64,000 bases of DNA from Arthrobotrys musiformis (taxonomy: Eukaryota > Ascomycota > Orbiliomycetes > Orbiliales > Orbiliaceae): contig JAVHJL010000013.1 in assembly GCA_036971715.1 (NCBI GenBank), forward strand, positions 558,001 through 622,000. Direction: 5' to 3'. The notes beneath the pieces were generated by a model. It did no database searches. It was not told the origin of the DNA and saw only the letters and a program-made list of their open reading frames with translations. Below, piece after piece: positions 34,256 to 45,795 of the stretch (the first letter of the stretch is position 1; each line of letters begins with the position of its first letter). The translations under genes and the position numbers were made by a program.

Positions 34256-35741
34256 TTAGTTGCGTCCCTTGTGGAAACCGTTGCGGCCTCTTGTGCGACC
34301 ACCTCTGCCAGTACCACGTCCACCACGACGGCCTCCAGTCCCGCCTGTCGTTGGGGTTGTGGGGGTAGTAGCGACATTGGATGGTTGCACAGCTGGGGCG
34401 CTTGTTTGCGCGGGAACACTTTCTTCTGTGGGCGTAGGGATGACTGTTGTGGGGTCGGATTGGGATTGAGGATTACCATTATTTCCGCCGTTGTTGCCGC
34501 CATTGTTGCCTCCATTGTTGCCGCCGTTGTTTCCACCGTTGTTTCCACCGTTATTGCCACCGTTGTTTCCAGCATTGTTGCCGCCGTTGTTTCCGGCATT
34601 GTTACCACCGTTGTTTCCGGCATTGTTACCTCCATTGTTACCTCCATTGTTTCCGGCATTGTTTCCAGCGTTGTTACCGCCGTTGTTACCACCGTTATTG
34701 CCTCCGTTGTTTGCACCGTTGTTTGCACCATTGCCTCCGACTGTGAATTTGACACAGTCGTCCTGGGCACCTCGCTGGGCGACAGGCATGAGGACCGGCT
34801 GATGGTTAGAGGCGGAGTTCATTGTGCAACATCGGTAGTTACCAGCAGGAAGACCGCCAGTAACAGTAGCCTGAAGGCGACCCTGGTTGTTACCAGCGTC
34901 GTTGATACCCTTGAAGAAGGCAAAGGTGCTCGGGTCTGGCCTGTAATGCGTGTTAGGGGAAGAGGGAATTCATACATGGGCGGGTGTCACTTACGGGTTA
35001 TTTGGGTTCAAATCGTTACCCAAATTCTGGCAGGTGATATGACAATGACCGATAATGTTACCATTTCCAGACAGCTTCTGTGGAGCGGAGTAGTATGTCT
35101 CCTGAGCATTAGTGAAAGCACCGGCTTGGAGATTGTTGACCTGGACCTGGACGGTAAAGTCTGTGTCGGCAGCAATGTTATCGTTGTGCTGGGGGAAGAT
35201 GAAGATGGATGAGATCATGTTGTTCGCGCTTGGGATTTCACCCATAACAATGCCGTTACAGCTACCTCCTCTATTTTGCTGGCCATTTGTTAATGTCTTG
35301 CCAGTGCAAAAGTTGATGAAGTTTGCTGGATCGCTATTCAAGACGTCAGTTATATTTGAAAACGGGTTATAAAAGGCTAATTCAAACATACGTAGCGGAT
35401 TCGACTTGGCCAGCTGTGATTTCACCTTGTTGACCAGTCGATTGAGAACCAGTTTGAACATTAGCAGGATCTAATGCCAAAGCATTGTTTCCACCGTTGT
35501 TCCCGCCATTGTTGCCTCCATTGTTGCCTCCATTGTTTCCCCCGTTATTTCCTCCATTGTTGCCACCGTTATTACCACCGTTGTTTCCATTACCGAACCT
35601 ATTGTTGTTGTTTTGACGAGCTTCGATAATATGACGAGCTTCTAGATAATCCTTGATGCCCGAGGGTATTATGCTAGCCTGAGCAAGACTGGAGAAACCA
35701 GCAGCCAGCACTAGAAGAGATGAAACGTCCTTGACATACAT
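34256..35741 (-). CDS. Secreted protein of the fungal 'ribosomal protein s17' family
   Basis: Exons 35741-35392, 35333-34995 and 34940-34256 give 457 residues. The signal peptide ends near LAQA. An NNGG repeat (+ strand about 35485-35590) precedes the conserved domain: DPANVQTGSQSTGQQG, FINFCTGKTLTNGQQ, GSCNGIVMGEIPSANNMISS, IIGHCHITCQNLG, FAFFKGINDAG, GLPAGNYRCCTMNSASNHQP and DDCVKFTV. A second, longer NNGG/NNAGN repeat (about 34474-34735) follows, then a Thr/Pro segment and an RGG-like tail (GGRRGGRGTGRGGRTRGRN). Many ascomycete genomes label this family 'ribosomal protein s17', but it is extracellular and unrelated to ribosomes; some members were found in appressoria or culture fluid. Function unknown. 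The protein may extend further through an exon at 33935-34098. Confidence 0.85.
34474..34735 (-). repeat. Coding Asn-Gly repeat, C-terminal tract
   Basis: About 260 bp of near-tandem 12-bp units coding NNGG and variants NNAG and NNGA in exon 3 of the s17-family gene. Third positions vary, so selection or age has broken the perfect repeat while keeping the amino acids. The repeat also creates long false open frames on the opposite strand. Confidence 0.85.
35485..35590 (-). repeat. Coding Asn-Gly repeat, N-terminal tract
   Basis: About 105 bp of 12-bp units coding NNGG, directly after the mature N-terminus of the s17-family protein. Same unit as the tract in exon 3 but separated from it by the conserved domain. 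Confidence 0.85.
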
Positions 35742-37626
35742 GTTGACCTGAAATATATCGAAAAAGCTATCAAAGCTCTGTAAATTTAAAAAACAACACA
35801 AATAAAGCGGATTAAAAGAAAGGACGAGATCTACTCGGAGGGGAAGAAAGCTAGTAACTTCTTGTCGAAAGAAGAGAAAAGAATGGAAAGTGCGATCACG
35901 ATCGACGCGATCTCGACCGGCGAGGGAAATTACAAGGAAAGAAACGGTCTACGCTGAGCGAATTGCTTGAGTAGAAAAAGAGTAAAAGGAAGAAAGAAAG
36001 AAAAGCATCGAAACGCCAAAGAGGGACAGGTCCTTATATGTCTCTTGGTTTCCCGGCGGTGCACGGGTACCTTACATCTCAATCGACCGTTAGCTGCCTG
36101 CAGCTTGCTGCTAGCTGCGTTGCAGAAATCCTGGCTTGGCCAGGCCTGTTCCCTGTCAGGGTTGTTTATCCCGTGGAGACGGAGTTTGGAATACTCCTAC
36201 GAAATGTTTCTGCAAACCATGAATTCTTCGCTATCGAGTTCGCGCAGAGGGAATTGGTTCATGTTCACAGTGTGAAACGTTGGAGGCTCCAGGCAAGGAC
36301 CTGCTGGGATACCCGTCCGGTGCGGCTGTCATCCTGACGTTGTCTGTGCCATCTGTCCATCAGGGGACCGTGAACATGGCCGACAGATGGCCGTTTTGTT
36401 CGCTTATTCCTCCTTTTCGATATTGGGATCCATAAAATCGAGTCTCGCCCAATTGCCGGCCGTTCGCGCCTGCCGTGAGGCTGGTTGTGCACTCGCCTTG
36501 TCGCGCAGAAACACTAGCTGCCATCAGCCTAGAAGATCTTTAATATGTTCTTCACAGCCCAAAGTTGGACGAAACACGACTGGAACTTGTTTCTTGGCGC
36601 CTAGTGTCTTGTTCCGACAAGGGTTTGGGGCAGGGCTGTGCACAATTGGCCCAAACTGGCGGGCAGATGCACAAGCGAGGCATGGCGCCGAGGGTAGGGG
36701 TCTCGATCTGAAGCGAAACTTGTTTACACCTGTGTCTGAAGCTTTCCCTGCCAAAACGCTTGCAGCTTCGGAGTGTAGCATTGGGGAATGTCTTCGATCA
36801 ATCAGCCATTACTTCTGCCCGCATTTCATGTTTACCGATAAACGATAATCTATCGACGGCATGTAGATTTCGAGATACTGGGGTAATAGTAAATGGTACC
36901 CGGCAGATAAATTCCGAGTAAACGGAGAATAAACACTCTCGAATCTTCAAATTAGTAATAGAGCCTGTGGCGGAACCCTCTAGCTTCGCTTGGGCGGGTT
37001 GTTCCATGCGGACTCAACGGTTAATCGGCACTTGAACTTTTTAGTAGACTGTTTTTTTTTTTTTTTTTTTCAAATTCTACTTTTCCTTTGCAGACGTTAG
37101 ATAGAATCGCATTGAATGCTGGTCTCAGGAACCAGATTGGCTGTGCATGCACATTTAAATGTCGATCAAATTTCGCATCGCAATTCGCACTGGATTCATG
37201 AATCAGCCGTCGAGAAAAAGCATCCTAATATAGATTTGATTTTAATATCTTGGAGGGCTTTGCGGGTTACGATTATGCAGAATAATCGCGACCTGATTAA
37301 TTTGATTTTGTGTACTTCCTTTTCGAAATTTAAAACCGAGGCAGCCGACTGCAATCAAGGATCGTAATCGATTGTGTGTTTAATGCAAACTCAGTGAATG
37401 AATTACGGCAGCCATGCCTCGAAACATAGTTGAGAATATGTTTCCCGGCCCAGGGTAGGGTCCAAGTCGATTGGAGTTTTAATAGGAGTTTGGAGGGTCG
37501 ATGAAGACAGGCAGTTTATTTTTGGTTCCTCAAATTGTTGAAATTATACGAATTTATCCCTTTCGAAATTGTTTCGACAGCTCCCCAACAAGTGCCGTTC
37601 CAATATTGGTGAGCGAACGACCTGTT
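35742..37626. other. Intergenic between s17-family gene and CHL1
   Basis: 1.9 kb between tandem minus-strand genes: promoter of the s17-family gene and 3' flank of CHL1. Contains a T19 run at 37052-37070. The short frames at 36000-36850 overlap on both strands without recognisable content. Confidence 0.5.
37052..37070. repeat. T19 homopolymer
   Basis: Nineteen T in intergenic DNA. Second long T run of the window, after that in HOP2 intron 1. Confidence 0.85.
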
Positions 37627-40600
37627 TCACGCCACTTTGTTTCGAAAGAACTTCCCCACACCTGTCATCACCATCCCGAACCTCACCTCCCCGCTGTTCC
37701 CTGCCGCTGGTCCGCTTTTCCCATCTCTAATCCATTTTGGCAACTTGCCCCAAATGTTGTCCCGACTAAACCTCTTATCTAACAAGAGGATGACCGCGTA
37801 ATCGTTCCTGTGGCGTATCGCTCTTCCAATACTCTGATTCACGGCCCGCATACATGCGTTTTCGTAGTACTCCTTCGCAGCGGATTTAGCTGCCTGTTGC
37901 AGTTTCGCCTTCTCAGGATTGTTGACCTCGATATCCTCGGTTTGGCTACGTGCGATCATTGATTGTTCGACGAACTCCATTTTCGCTTTCCATTCCGCGG
38001 TGTGAATGTTGGGAAACGGTAGCCCGACCATGATCACTCCTCGACCAAGGTTATCTGAAAAATTGATGCCTTCAGACATCTTGCCGCCAACAACGCTGAG
38101 CAACAAAGCCCCTTTCCCTTCATCAACGGCTTTCGCGTAGTCTCTCAGTATATCATCAACGCTACTGCTTCCCTTCCCCTCCCTGAATACAACTTTCCTT
38201 GATTGTAGGCTCTCGTAGACGCTCTGAGTTCCTCCCGGCCCCTTCTCTTCCCAGACTTTAATCACAGTATCCAAGTATGCATAGCTGGGAAAGAACACGA
38301 CGACTCCATGCGGAATAACTTTGCACAAGTTGAAAATGGTCCTCCCGAGCTCTGTGATTAACTTCGGCCCGTTGCGTTTCTCGAAGGTGAATTCGAACTC
38401 TTGGTTGGTAATACCTGTTGGTACCGTCATCGCTAGCATATTATCTTTGGGTATCACATGGCCGCACGATACCATTCGAAGTCTGTCAGGGGGTAAATAG
38501 GGGAAGAGGTGATTGACGTAGTCCGACATTGGCTCCATGGTGCCACCAGCTAAGACAACCGCTCGAGCATCTTCAACGAGGTCCTTGAAGTGATGGGTAG
38601 GATCCAAGAGCATATATCGTAGTCCTACCGTAGCTCGAGGATCCTTGGAGCCCGCACTATCAATCGGGCCATAAAATACTTTACCCTCCTGCTCGGGATT
38701 TGCAAGAGCGACGAGGAATGCATATACATGGCTTAATACCGGAAGCCCACCCGAGGTGGCAACTCTTCTGGCCTTTTCAGCAGGGGCCTTTTGTTTTTTA
38801 GCCTCATCTGCGAGTTTCTCGTTCTCTTGAAACAGAGTATAGCCTTCCACCTTTCGGGCGAGTTTGCTTTCCTCTAGATACTTTCCCAGTTTGTGGATAT
38901 TAATCTGATCGATGCCATTTAGTCGAAGTAGATCTCCTTGCTTCACAGTACCATCCGGAATTTTTGTTGGAATTTTCACATCAGAAGCATTAGGCTGGAT
39001 GGAAAACTTGTTCTCGAGCCATGTCTTCAGAGCCTTTACTAAACGATGGCAATGAGCGACGTATACCCTATTTCCGCCTTTCAACTTCCTACCAAACTTC
39101 AGCACATACGCTGCAAGGTTGTCGGCGCATCTCGTAAGTTGAGATAAGGATATTGAGACCGAGTGAATGTTCGAGACAGCATCCATGAGGTTATGGGCCT
39201 CGTCAATTATGATGACGTGGTTCTTCACACTGATATTCAGTGCTTCACGAGAAGACTTTTGGAGCAAGAGAGGATACGGCAGGGTAATTATCTGTAAAGT
39301 TAGTTCGTTAGACGGTGTTCCATGACGGCCTAATAATCAGATGACGGTTGGTTGCGGACTAACCTCTGTGGGTTTGATGGCTTCACGAGATGCATAGTAC
39401 CCACATATCTTCAGCTTCTCGCCGACTCCACGGAGGTCTTCAATGTCTTTGATATCCGCTAAAGCTAAGTCTCGGAATTCTCGCTGTAGAACATTCCGCT
39501 GGTTATCTGCCTTTGATAGCAAAAACGGACACTTATTCTCTGTTGATTTAGATTGTTGTAGGTCGAGGCAGCGGTCGTTTACTGTGTTTGCGGAAGCTGA
39601 AGGGGTATTGACTTTCTCGTTTATGCAAAGAAGTTTACGGGATCCCAGAGACAGGTGTTTTACTACTTCCTCTGGCCTCTCCTCGCTTTCCTCAAGTGGA
39701 TCATCCTCATAAGTCGGAGGAAGATGCACCCGTCGTAGCTCAGCTGTAAACTGCGACAACTGGGAATGGGTTCTTGAGCAGTAAAATATCTAACCGTGCA
39801 GTTAGGTTACCAAACTTGGGGAATATTCAAGACGTTCGAGGCTCTACCTTTATCTCATCCGGTACTTCTTCCTCCTCTTCTTTCGATTTGAGAGGCCCAT
39901 ATCCCGCCCTAGCCATAATCAGACTTTGTCCACTAGTTTGAGCATGAGTAGGCATACTTTTTCATCAACTCTATAGTGTCTTTTGAGAGTCCAGCGAATG
40001 CAGGGTCGCTCTGATCGCCACCTTCGTCATCGCTGTGGTAATCATCTAACTCGAATTGTGCTTCCAGTACTTCGAGGTCTTCTGCTTTTCGACTACCATC
40101 CGGTTTCTATGGATAGTTTGTTGGCTTTGTCGAACGACAATGGTCGTGAAGTGATATAGTAGGCGTACCTGTCTCTTAACCCCAAACATTCGAACTTGCT
40201 GCTGTTCATTCATCTTTCGCATGTATTGTTCTCGCTCTCTCTTCTCTTTCTCTCGAATCTTCTGGAGCCTTGCCTCCATTTCTCTGCGAGAACGAAGGGC
40301 GTTTTCTCGTTTTTCCTTGCGAGCATGGGCTAGTACCCAAGCAGGTGTTTTGCCATCTAGATTCAATATTTCAGCAAAAGAGCGTTTTACTACGGGAGAC
40401 TGTGGTCATAGAGTACCATCAACATGTTCTTCCAATTCATCATTGAGCTTCCGCCTTTTATGCTCTCGGAGCCAGGTTAAGGAACCACATATCAAACTCA
40501 ACGATTTGCCCTTGTATTTATTCGTATAAGCCTCCACATGCAACTAAGTTTCACCCTTGAAATTCTCAATTGACATATTATACCGTTCCTGAAAATGCGG

Positions 40601-40810
40601 AATTGTTAGAACAAACAATTGACAAAATAAGCGGAACATAAGTGATCTCCAACCTGTAGGTGACTCGAAGATTCCAACGGAACCATCCTCAAGAACATCG
40701 TACAGTGCGTTCATGAAGTCGAGTTGGATTGGGTAAGGGGTGTATGGATGGTGAAAATCCCGCTGAGGAGCTGGCTTAGCTTCAGGGTTTTCTTGTATGT
40801 CGTCCGCCAT
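37627..40810 (-). CDS. CHL1: ATP-dependent DNA helicase CHL1 (DDX11 family)
   Basis: Eight exons: 40810-40654, 40588-40584, 40510-40417, 40356-40169, 40106-39958, 39908-39848, 39789-39364 and 39291-37627, giving 914 residues. Walker A SPTGTGKS lies at residues 50-57 and is rebuilt only if the 5-nt exon is used. A charged helical insert with RRREMEARL-type residues follows, then IFYCSRTHSQL. The Fe-S cluster cysteines are at about 273, 292, 305 and 347 (CGYYASR). The DEAH box (IIIDEAHNL) is at about 390 and motif VI is NQSIGRAIRHRNDY near the C-terminus. This is the XPD/FANCJ/CHL1 superfamily 2 layout. Chl1 unwinds 5'-3' and supports sister-chromatid cohesion during replication. Intron 3 contains a TGA in the exon frame; splicing (60 nt, phase 1) removes it. 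It shares a 0.4-kb divergent promoter with an F-box gene. Confidence 0.93.
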
Positions 40811-41234
40811 GTTGTGATGCAAGGGTATGTTGTTCGTTGTCTCGTCTCCAGACTCCTCGACTTGTCCAGTCGACTTGCGTCGGGACGTCTACCACGCGAC
40901 GTGATTGTCAGCAGGTCACATGGTCGTGTCCCTGTTTGTCCAGCTCCCGCTCAACACAAAACGCCAACATGCCTGTCAAATATGCAACACCAACATACCG
41001 CAGGAACGACGGCGCGACGTCGCTTGACTTCAGCCTGCTTAGATGTCTACAGGTGTCTAGCGAGGTCTGGGATAAGCTTCCCAAGCTCTCTTGTCGACAC
41101 AGTCGCGTTTTTGTAAACTGGAAATACCCGAAGCCCAGGCGCTCAACCGTCGCCTAAGTTGAAATCATACTATATGTATCGGCGCCGGCCCGGTCCTATA
41201 GCAAAAGTGTGTTAACGTTCCAGCCCCGGGCCTA
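40811..41234. other. Divergent promoter region, CHL1 / F-box gene
   Basis: 424 bp between the start codons of CHL1 (minus) and the F-box gene (plus). Open frames cross it on the plus strand but have no recognisable content. Presumably a bidirectional promoter. Confidence 0.5.
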
Positions 41235-43449
41235 ATGGACTTCATCTCAAGGATTCCGGAGGAGTTGTTCTGCGAGATTCTCAGCCAGGTGCCAGTAAGA
41301 ACACTACCAGCCATCTCAATCTTTTGCCTCCTATGATCATATCTGGACAGTATAAAGTCGTTGAGGTATCGATATCGGCACTGACATATTACAATAGCTC
41401 GACGATCCGCCCGGTGATATCAAGACTTGCTGCCTAGTCAATAAACGGTTTAATGCTTCGGCCAGTCGTATACTATATCGGCATATCAGCCTAACTTGCT
41501 ACATCGGGAGTGGAATAAGTGGTCACGTTGAAACAGCTTTGTGTCGCCCTGGCCACCAATCTATTCGATATGTCCGAGAAATTACCATACGAACCTGTAG
41601 GGCCGTCGTCGATACGAGTATCAATAGTACTTTCTATCCTTTTGGAAAACACGCACTTCAAAAGAAAGTAGTCATGGAGTCAACGGCTCTCCTGAGCCGT
41701 TTGGCTCGAATAGTCGGCGAGGACAAGATAAAGTCCATTCAGTAAGTAGTCTTTATTTCGGTGCTTTGACATACTGTTGTTGCATGTCGTCGAGCTTCAA
41801 CATATGTATCTAGGATAGTAACGTCGCGGCGAGGGATATGCTAACAATATCCTTGAAAATTAGCCTTGATTTCGACGGGTTTCTTGAACATCTTTCCCTC
41901 CCGCTTAGGAAGAAAGTCAAGAGTCTTGGAATTCCCGTCCTGGCTTACGAAGTGGGGCTTCCGTCCACCCACCCGCTATCCGGTACTGAGTACGCACGCC
42001 CGGTGGAAAAAATCGAAATGTTTACCAGAGATTCTGAGCTCGAGGCTTTGAATATTGAGATGGTTCGCTCTGACTTTGGAAACATGGCTTCAGCTTGGAA
42101 AGTGTGTCAGGCGAACTACAAAACGCTAAAGTCTCTGCACCTGACCGGACGTAAAACGGCAGTCCCCAAAGGTACGAGTTTGATTGGTAATGGCACGCTA
42201 GATGGACCTCGCAAATTGGAGGCACTGGAGAGTCTTAAATTCGAACTACTCGATTGGAACAATTGGAGAAGGCCGCCGCTTTACTTTAATATAACACCAT
42301 TCCTTGAGGAGTTTTCATCAACATGTGGTACGAAAACCATCAAGAAATTCGGCTTGTTGAACTGCGCCCCTTCCCATCAATTGGATGTTTCATGGGTCTC
42401 TCATATGATAAATCTTACGGAACTCGAGATTCGAAAAGAAGGGCCATTGTCCGGCCTTACTGAACTACTTTCCAATCTCCCACACGGACTATCTTTATTG
42501 TATATTACCTGGGTCTCGACGCGCGATCCAGACCCGTTTCCAGGAAAGAGTGCCTTCGAGAAGCATTCTATGACATTAAGAAAGCTCTTCCTAGATAAGC
42601 GGCAACAAGATGAGCTGTGTTTCGAGATTCCCGTCGTCGCCGACGAATGCACAGACGCTCTAGACTTGAAAACAATATCGAGATTCCCGTTACTAACCCA
42701 CTTGGGTATTGCGTTAAATAAACCTAGATCGTGGAACTCCTGGGCGCCGAAGGTAGGTTATCCGTGCCAAATAGCTCCTCTCATTAACAACCTTCCTTCC
42801 TCATATATCTATTTCACAGCATTAATCTTAAGATCTTCTCATCCTTCCCTCTTATACTGCTCGCGTTTCTGGAATATACCTAAAGGTAGCTAGGTGCCTA
42901 GCTATCACTAAGGTCATACGAATGGACTGCTGACATACATAAACTTCCACGTAGTTTGGGTCGTTGAAATCCTTCTTTCTTTTGAATCCTGACACGTTCC
43001 TGCCACCAATCAACCTGCCCAAATCTTGGCGATCCGCCGTCTCTATCGGATATTATGAGTCCCGGGATGAAGCCCTGCCCGGGAGAAGAAGCGGGCCATT
43101 CGCCTACATTTACGAAGAAGACGCAGAAGCAGAGCTCACCGATGATATCATTGCTCTCGCGAACAAATGGCTCGATTGGCTGGCATCTCCTTACAAGAAT
43201 CCACCTTTATTTGGAAACGAACCAACGACAATGAGCCTCCAAACCGTCATAATGCCTGTCCGCGGCTATCGACACAAGTCTATGCGACGATACCGGGCTT
43301 ATCTGCAAGATAGCCTTGATCCACTATCCTTCGACGGTCGCCCCCAGAAGATTACGGTTCTAAATGATTGGTTGCAAGAGACATGGGAGTTTTACGCTAC
43401 CAATGTCGGAGAAACGACCTCTTCTGATCCAACGGCGATTTATGCCTAA
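41235..43449 (+). CDS. F-box protein
   Basis: Exons 41235-41294, 41398-41741, 41819-42752 and 42955-43449 give 610 residues; phases agree. The F-box is split by intron 1: FISRIPEELFCEILSQVP then LDDPPGDIKTCCLVNKRFN and ASRILYRHISL. The rest has repeated leucine-rich stretches (LEALNIEMVRSDFG, TLKSLHLTG, NLTELEIRKEGP, LLTHLGIALNKPR), suggesting a loose LRR or solenoid substrate domain. The acceptor of intron 2 was set at GGATAG (41813-41818) because it alone keeps the frame; intron 3 (202 nt) is long and may hide another small exon. Expected role: substrate receptor of an SCF ubiquitin ligase, substrate unknown. It differs clearly in sequence from the F-box gene at 25343. Confidence 0.8.
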
Positions 43450-45795
43450 GGCTAACTATAGCATCTCGTGGAGCCCTTTTTTTTATACTACTCCCGCTCC
43501 GAACAAAACCGAAGAGGTTATTAATATATTAGCAGAGCGGCACAATTGAATGCGCCCAATTATAACCAATTACAATGGAATTCTCTCGATTACTAACCTA
43601 TGAAGCTAGGTATTTAGGCACTGTGTAAAAATACATTCACACTTAGTTGAACTTCAGACGCAACATGCAGCTTGTTTTTCGGTTCCCATTGGAAACATCG
43701 GATCCCGATGTTGACAAGTTTCCACAATGAGATAGATTTTGGAGCACCCATCTTACCTCCCAAACTCACTTGAAACGCCTTTGTCATCTGAACCGTGACC
43801 GGGGGGTGAGCTTGGTATTCTTAAGCGATACAATCAGAGCTTGCCAGCACACACAAAAAGCCCAAATATGCAGCCTGACGTCTGTGAAATGCATAACTCA
43901 ATAAAACAATTTCCCTTCCCTTGCCGAAGTGGAAAGGTATCGCTCTTCGAAGAAAAATTTTCAGTCACGTTCGGATCCTCGAGATAAGGGAAAGACATCA
44001 AATGACTGTTTGCCCAAAAAGTTTGTCGATGGGCCGATGGCGAGCTTGCATTAAATCCTAGAGACAGAAAATTCCCCAATGGCTGGCCGGCTATGGGCGA
44101 CTTGCTATTGCAACTGGGCTGTGGCCCCGTAGCTATAGCGTTGAGGGATTTGGGTTGTGAAACAATCAACGTCGCGGCAACACAACCGTCACCTTGTACC
44201 GAACGGCACGGGCTGGGCTACGGGCTGGGATCAGATCTAAGCCCAAACATCGGATGGGCGCCAACAAACACAGAATCCGTCTCATTTCGCCACCAAACAC
44301 CCATAAACCGTCCATGGCCATGGGTGCAAAGCACGTATCGACGTGTACGACCGTTGGGCTTCCCAAACTAGAAGTGTGATTGATCAATTGATCACGCTGG
44401 CCTGAATGTTCCCGTCCTGCCATGGTCCACAAGGGTTCCAGCCTACCGGGGGGAAATGCAGCCAGTGAAAACTGTGTAAAAGAATTTTTATGAAAAGAAC
44501 GAAAGGAAAAATACCCCATGCCCGTTTTCGAGCATGGAGGCATTCCGCCCGGCCATTCGCCATCGCACAGGGTGCAAAACTATGATGATATTGCATCGTG
44601 AACTCGACCCTGAGGGCTTCGAACCCTGGTTCACTCTCCTCTTTATACAACACACAGAATGCATTCGCTGGCGACCAACAACTGAACCCCAACCACCCTG
44701 CCTTTCCCTGCCCTTTTCCACAAGGCGTGACGTTGGACGACAAAGATCAGAAAATGTCAACCTGTCACAACTATCTGCAATTGGGGAGGCAAAAACGCTC
44801 GGGGCATCTGTGTTTCTATGCAAATTGAAGAATTTGAATTGGGAAAGCGGGGTTCTGTCCGTGATCGAAATGTTGATTCGACTTCTTCAATTTTCTCGAC
44901 TGGCCTCATCACGGCATCAACAGAAGCTTGGAGCTTGACTTGCATGAAAGAACATGTGGCATAGCTCAGGCTTGCCTGTTGTTAGTTAGCTTTGCCGCGA
45001 AAACCAGAAAAATGGATTTTGATATGCTTGCTTCTTTTTCCCACTCACCGGTCTAGCAATTGAACAGCGAATGGATCGTTAAACGACCAGGCTGAATGAC
45101 TGGAACGCAGGCCCTTCCCCCTCTTTCTTTTCCCACCCGAGTGTACCCGCGCGAGAAGGTCTCGAATTGCGTGTCATGTTTGTTAGATCCTTCTTCCTTT
45201 TTCTCATATTTTATTTTTTTCTCATTTTCCCTTGTGCATGTACTACTAAGCAAGCATAGTTGGCGGCGGGGCATTCTGGCTTGAAACACAGCCTTATAGA
45301 GCAACTTTAAGATCTATATAGGCTGCGCATGCCCCAACGTCGTCTCCACCTACAAAGATCTTTCCTAGTTACTTACAACCTAATACGCCAACGAACCTTA
45401 ACGACCTGCCAGAAAAGTGCCTATCAAACTGGATTTGATACCCTTCGAGCTGACACTAGTACTAGCTTGAGCTCTTGCAGATAATAATTTTTTCCACAAT
45501 CCACAGCCCGAAGACTAAAATTGCTGCTATTATTTTGTTTAAAATCACCCACAGAGTTCCTCAATTCCCAGAGATCAAGTTTCTGAACGACAATTGACTT
45601 TCATATCCTCATCGCCATCTCATCAAACCCGCCGGAATATTAATCACCGCCAATTTCTCCCCGCAATCAATTGCGAAACCGGTTTATATCCTAAGATCAG
45701 AGCAGTGTGCTGTGCTGGCATCCAAGCTAAACCCTGTTGATCGCCCGAGACCAAACTCCAACAAGAACAACACGGAGACGATCCAACCATCCCAC
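43450..45795. other. Intergenic, 2.3 kb
   Basis: Between two plus-strand genes. Open frames at 44090-44945 occur on both strands in several frames and look like chance. A TTCGAACC motif near 44618 resembles a B-box but no D-arm or acceptor stem accompanies it. Promoter and 5' untranslated region of the next gene are expected towards 45795. Confidence 0.5.

Noticed and set aside
34271..35212. 313-codon open frame on the plus strand
   Set aside because: It is the complement of the Asn-Gly repeat and conserved domain of the s17-family gene, rich in Val/Ala/Ser by mirror effect, with no own splice or start support.
40404..40406. In-frame TGA in CHL1 suggesting a pseudogene
   Set aside because: The TGA lies inside a 60-nt intron (40416-40357, GTACTC..TAG, phase 1) whose removal joins HVD to DGKTPAW in frame. 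The intron length and phase fit the other introns of the gene.
44600..44640. TTCGAACC string resembling a tRNA B-box
   Set aside because: The T-stem has a mismatch and no matching D-arm, anticodon arm or acceptor stem is found within tRNA distance on either strand.
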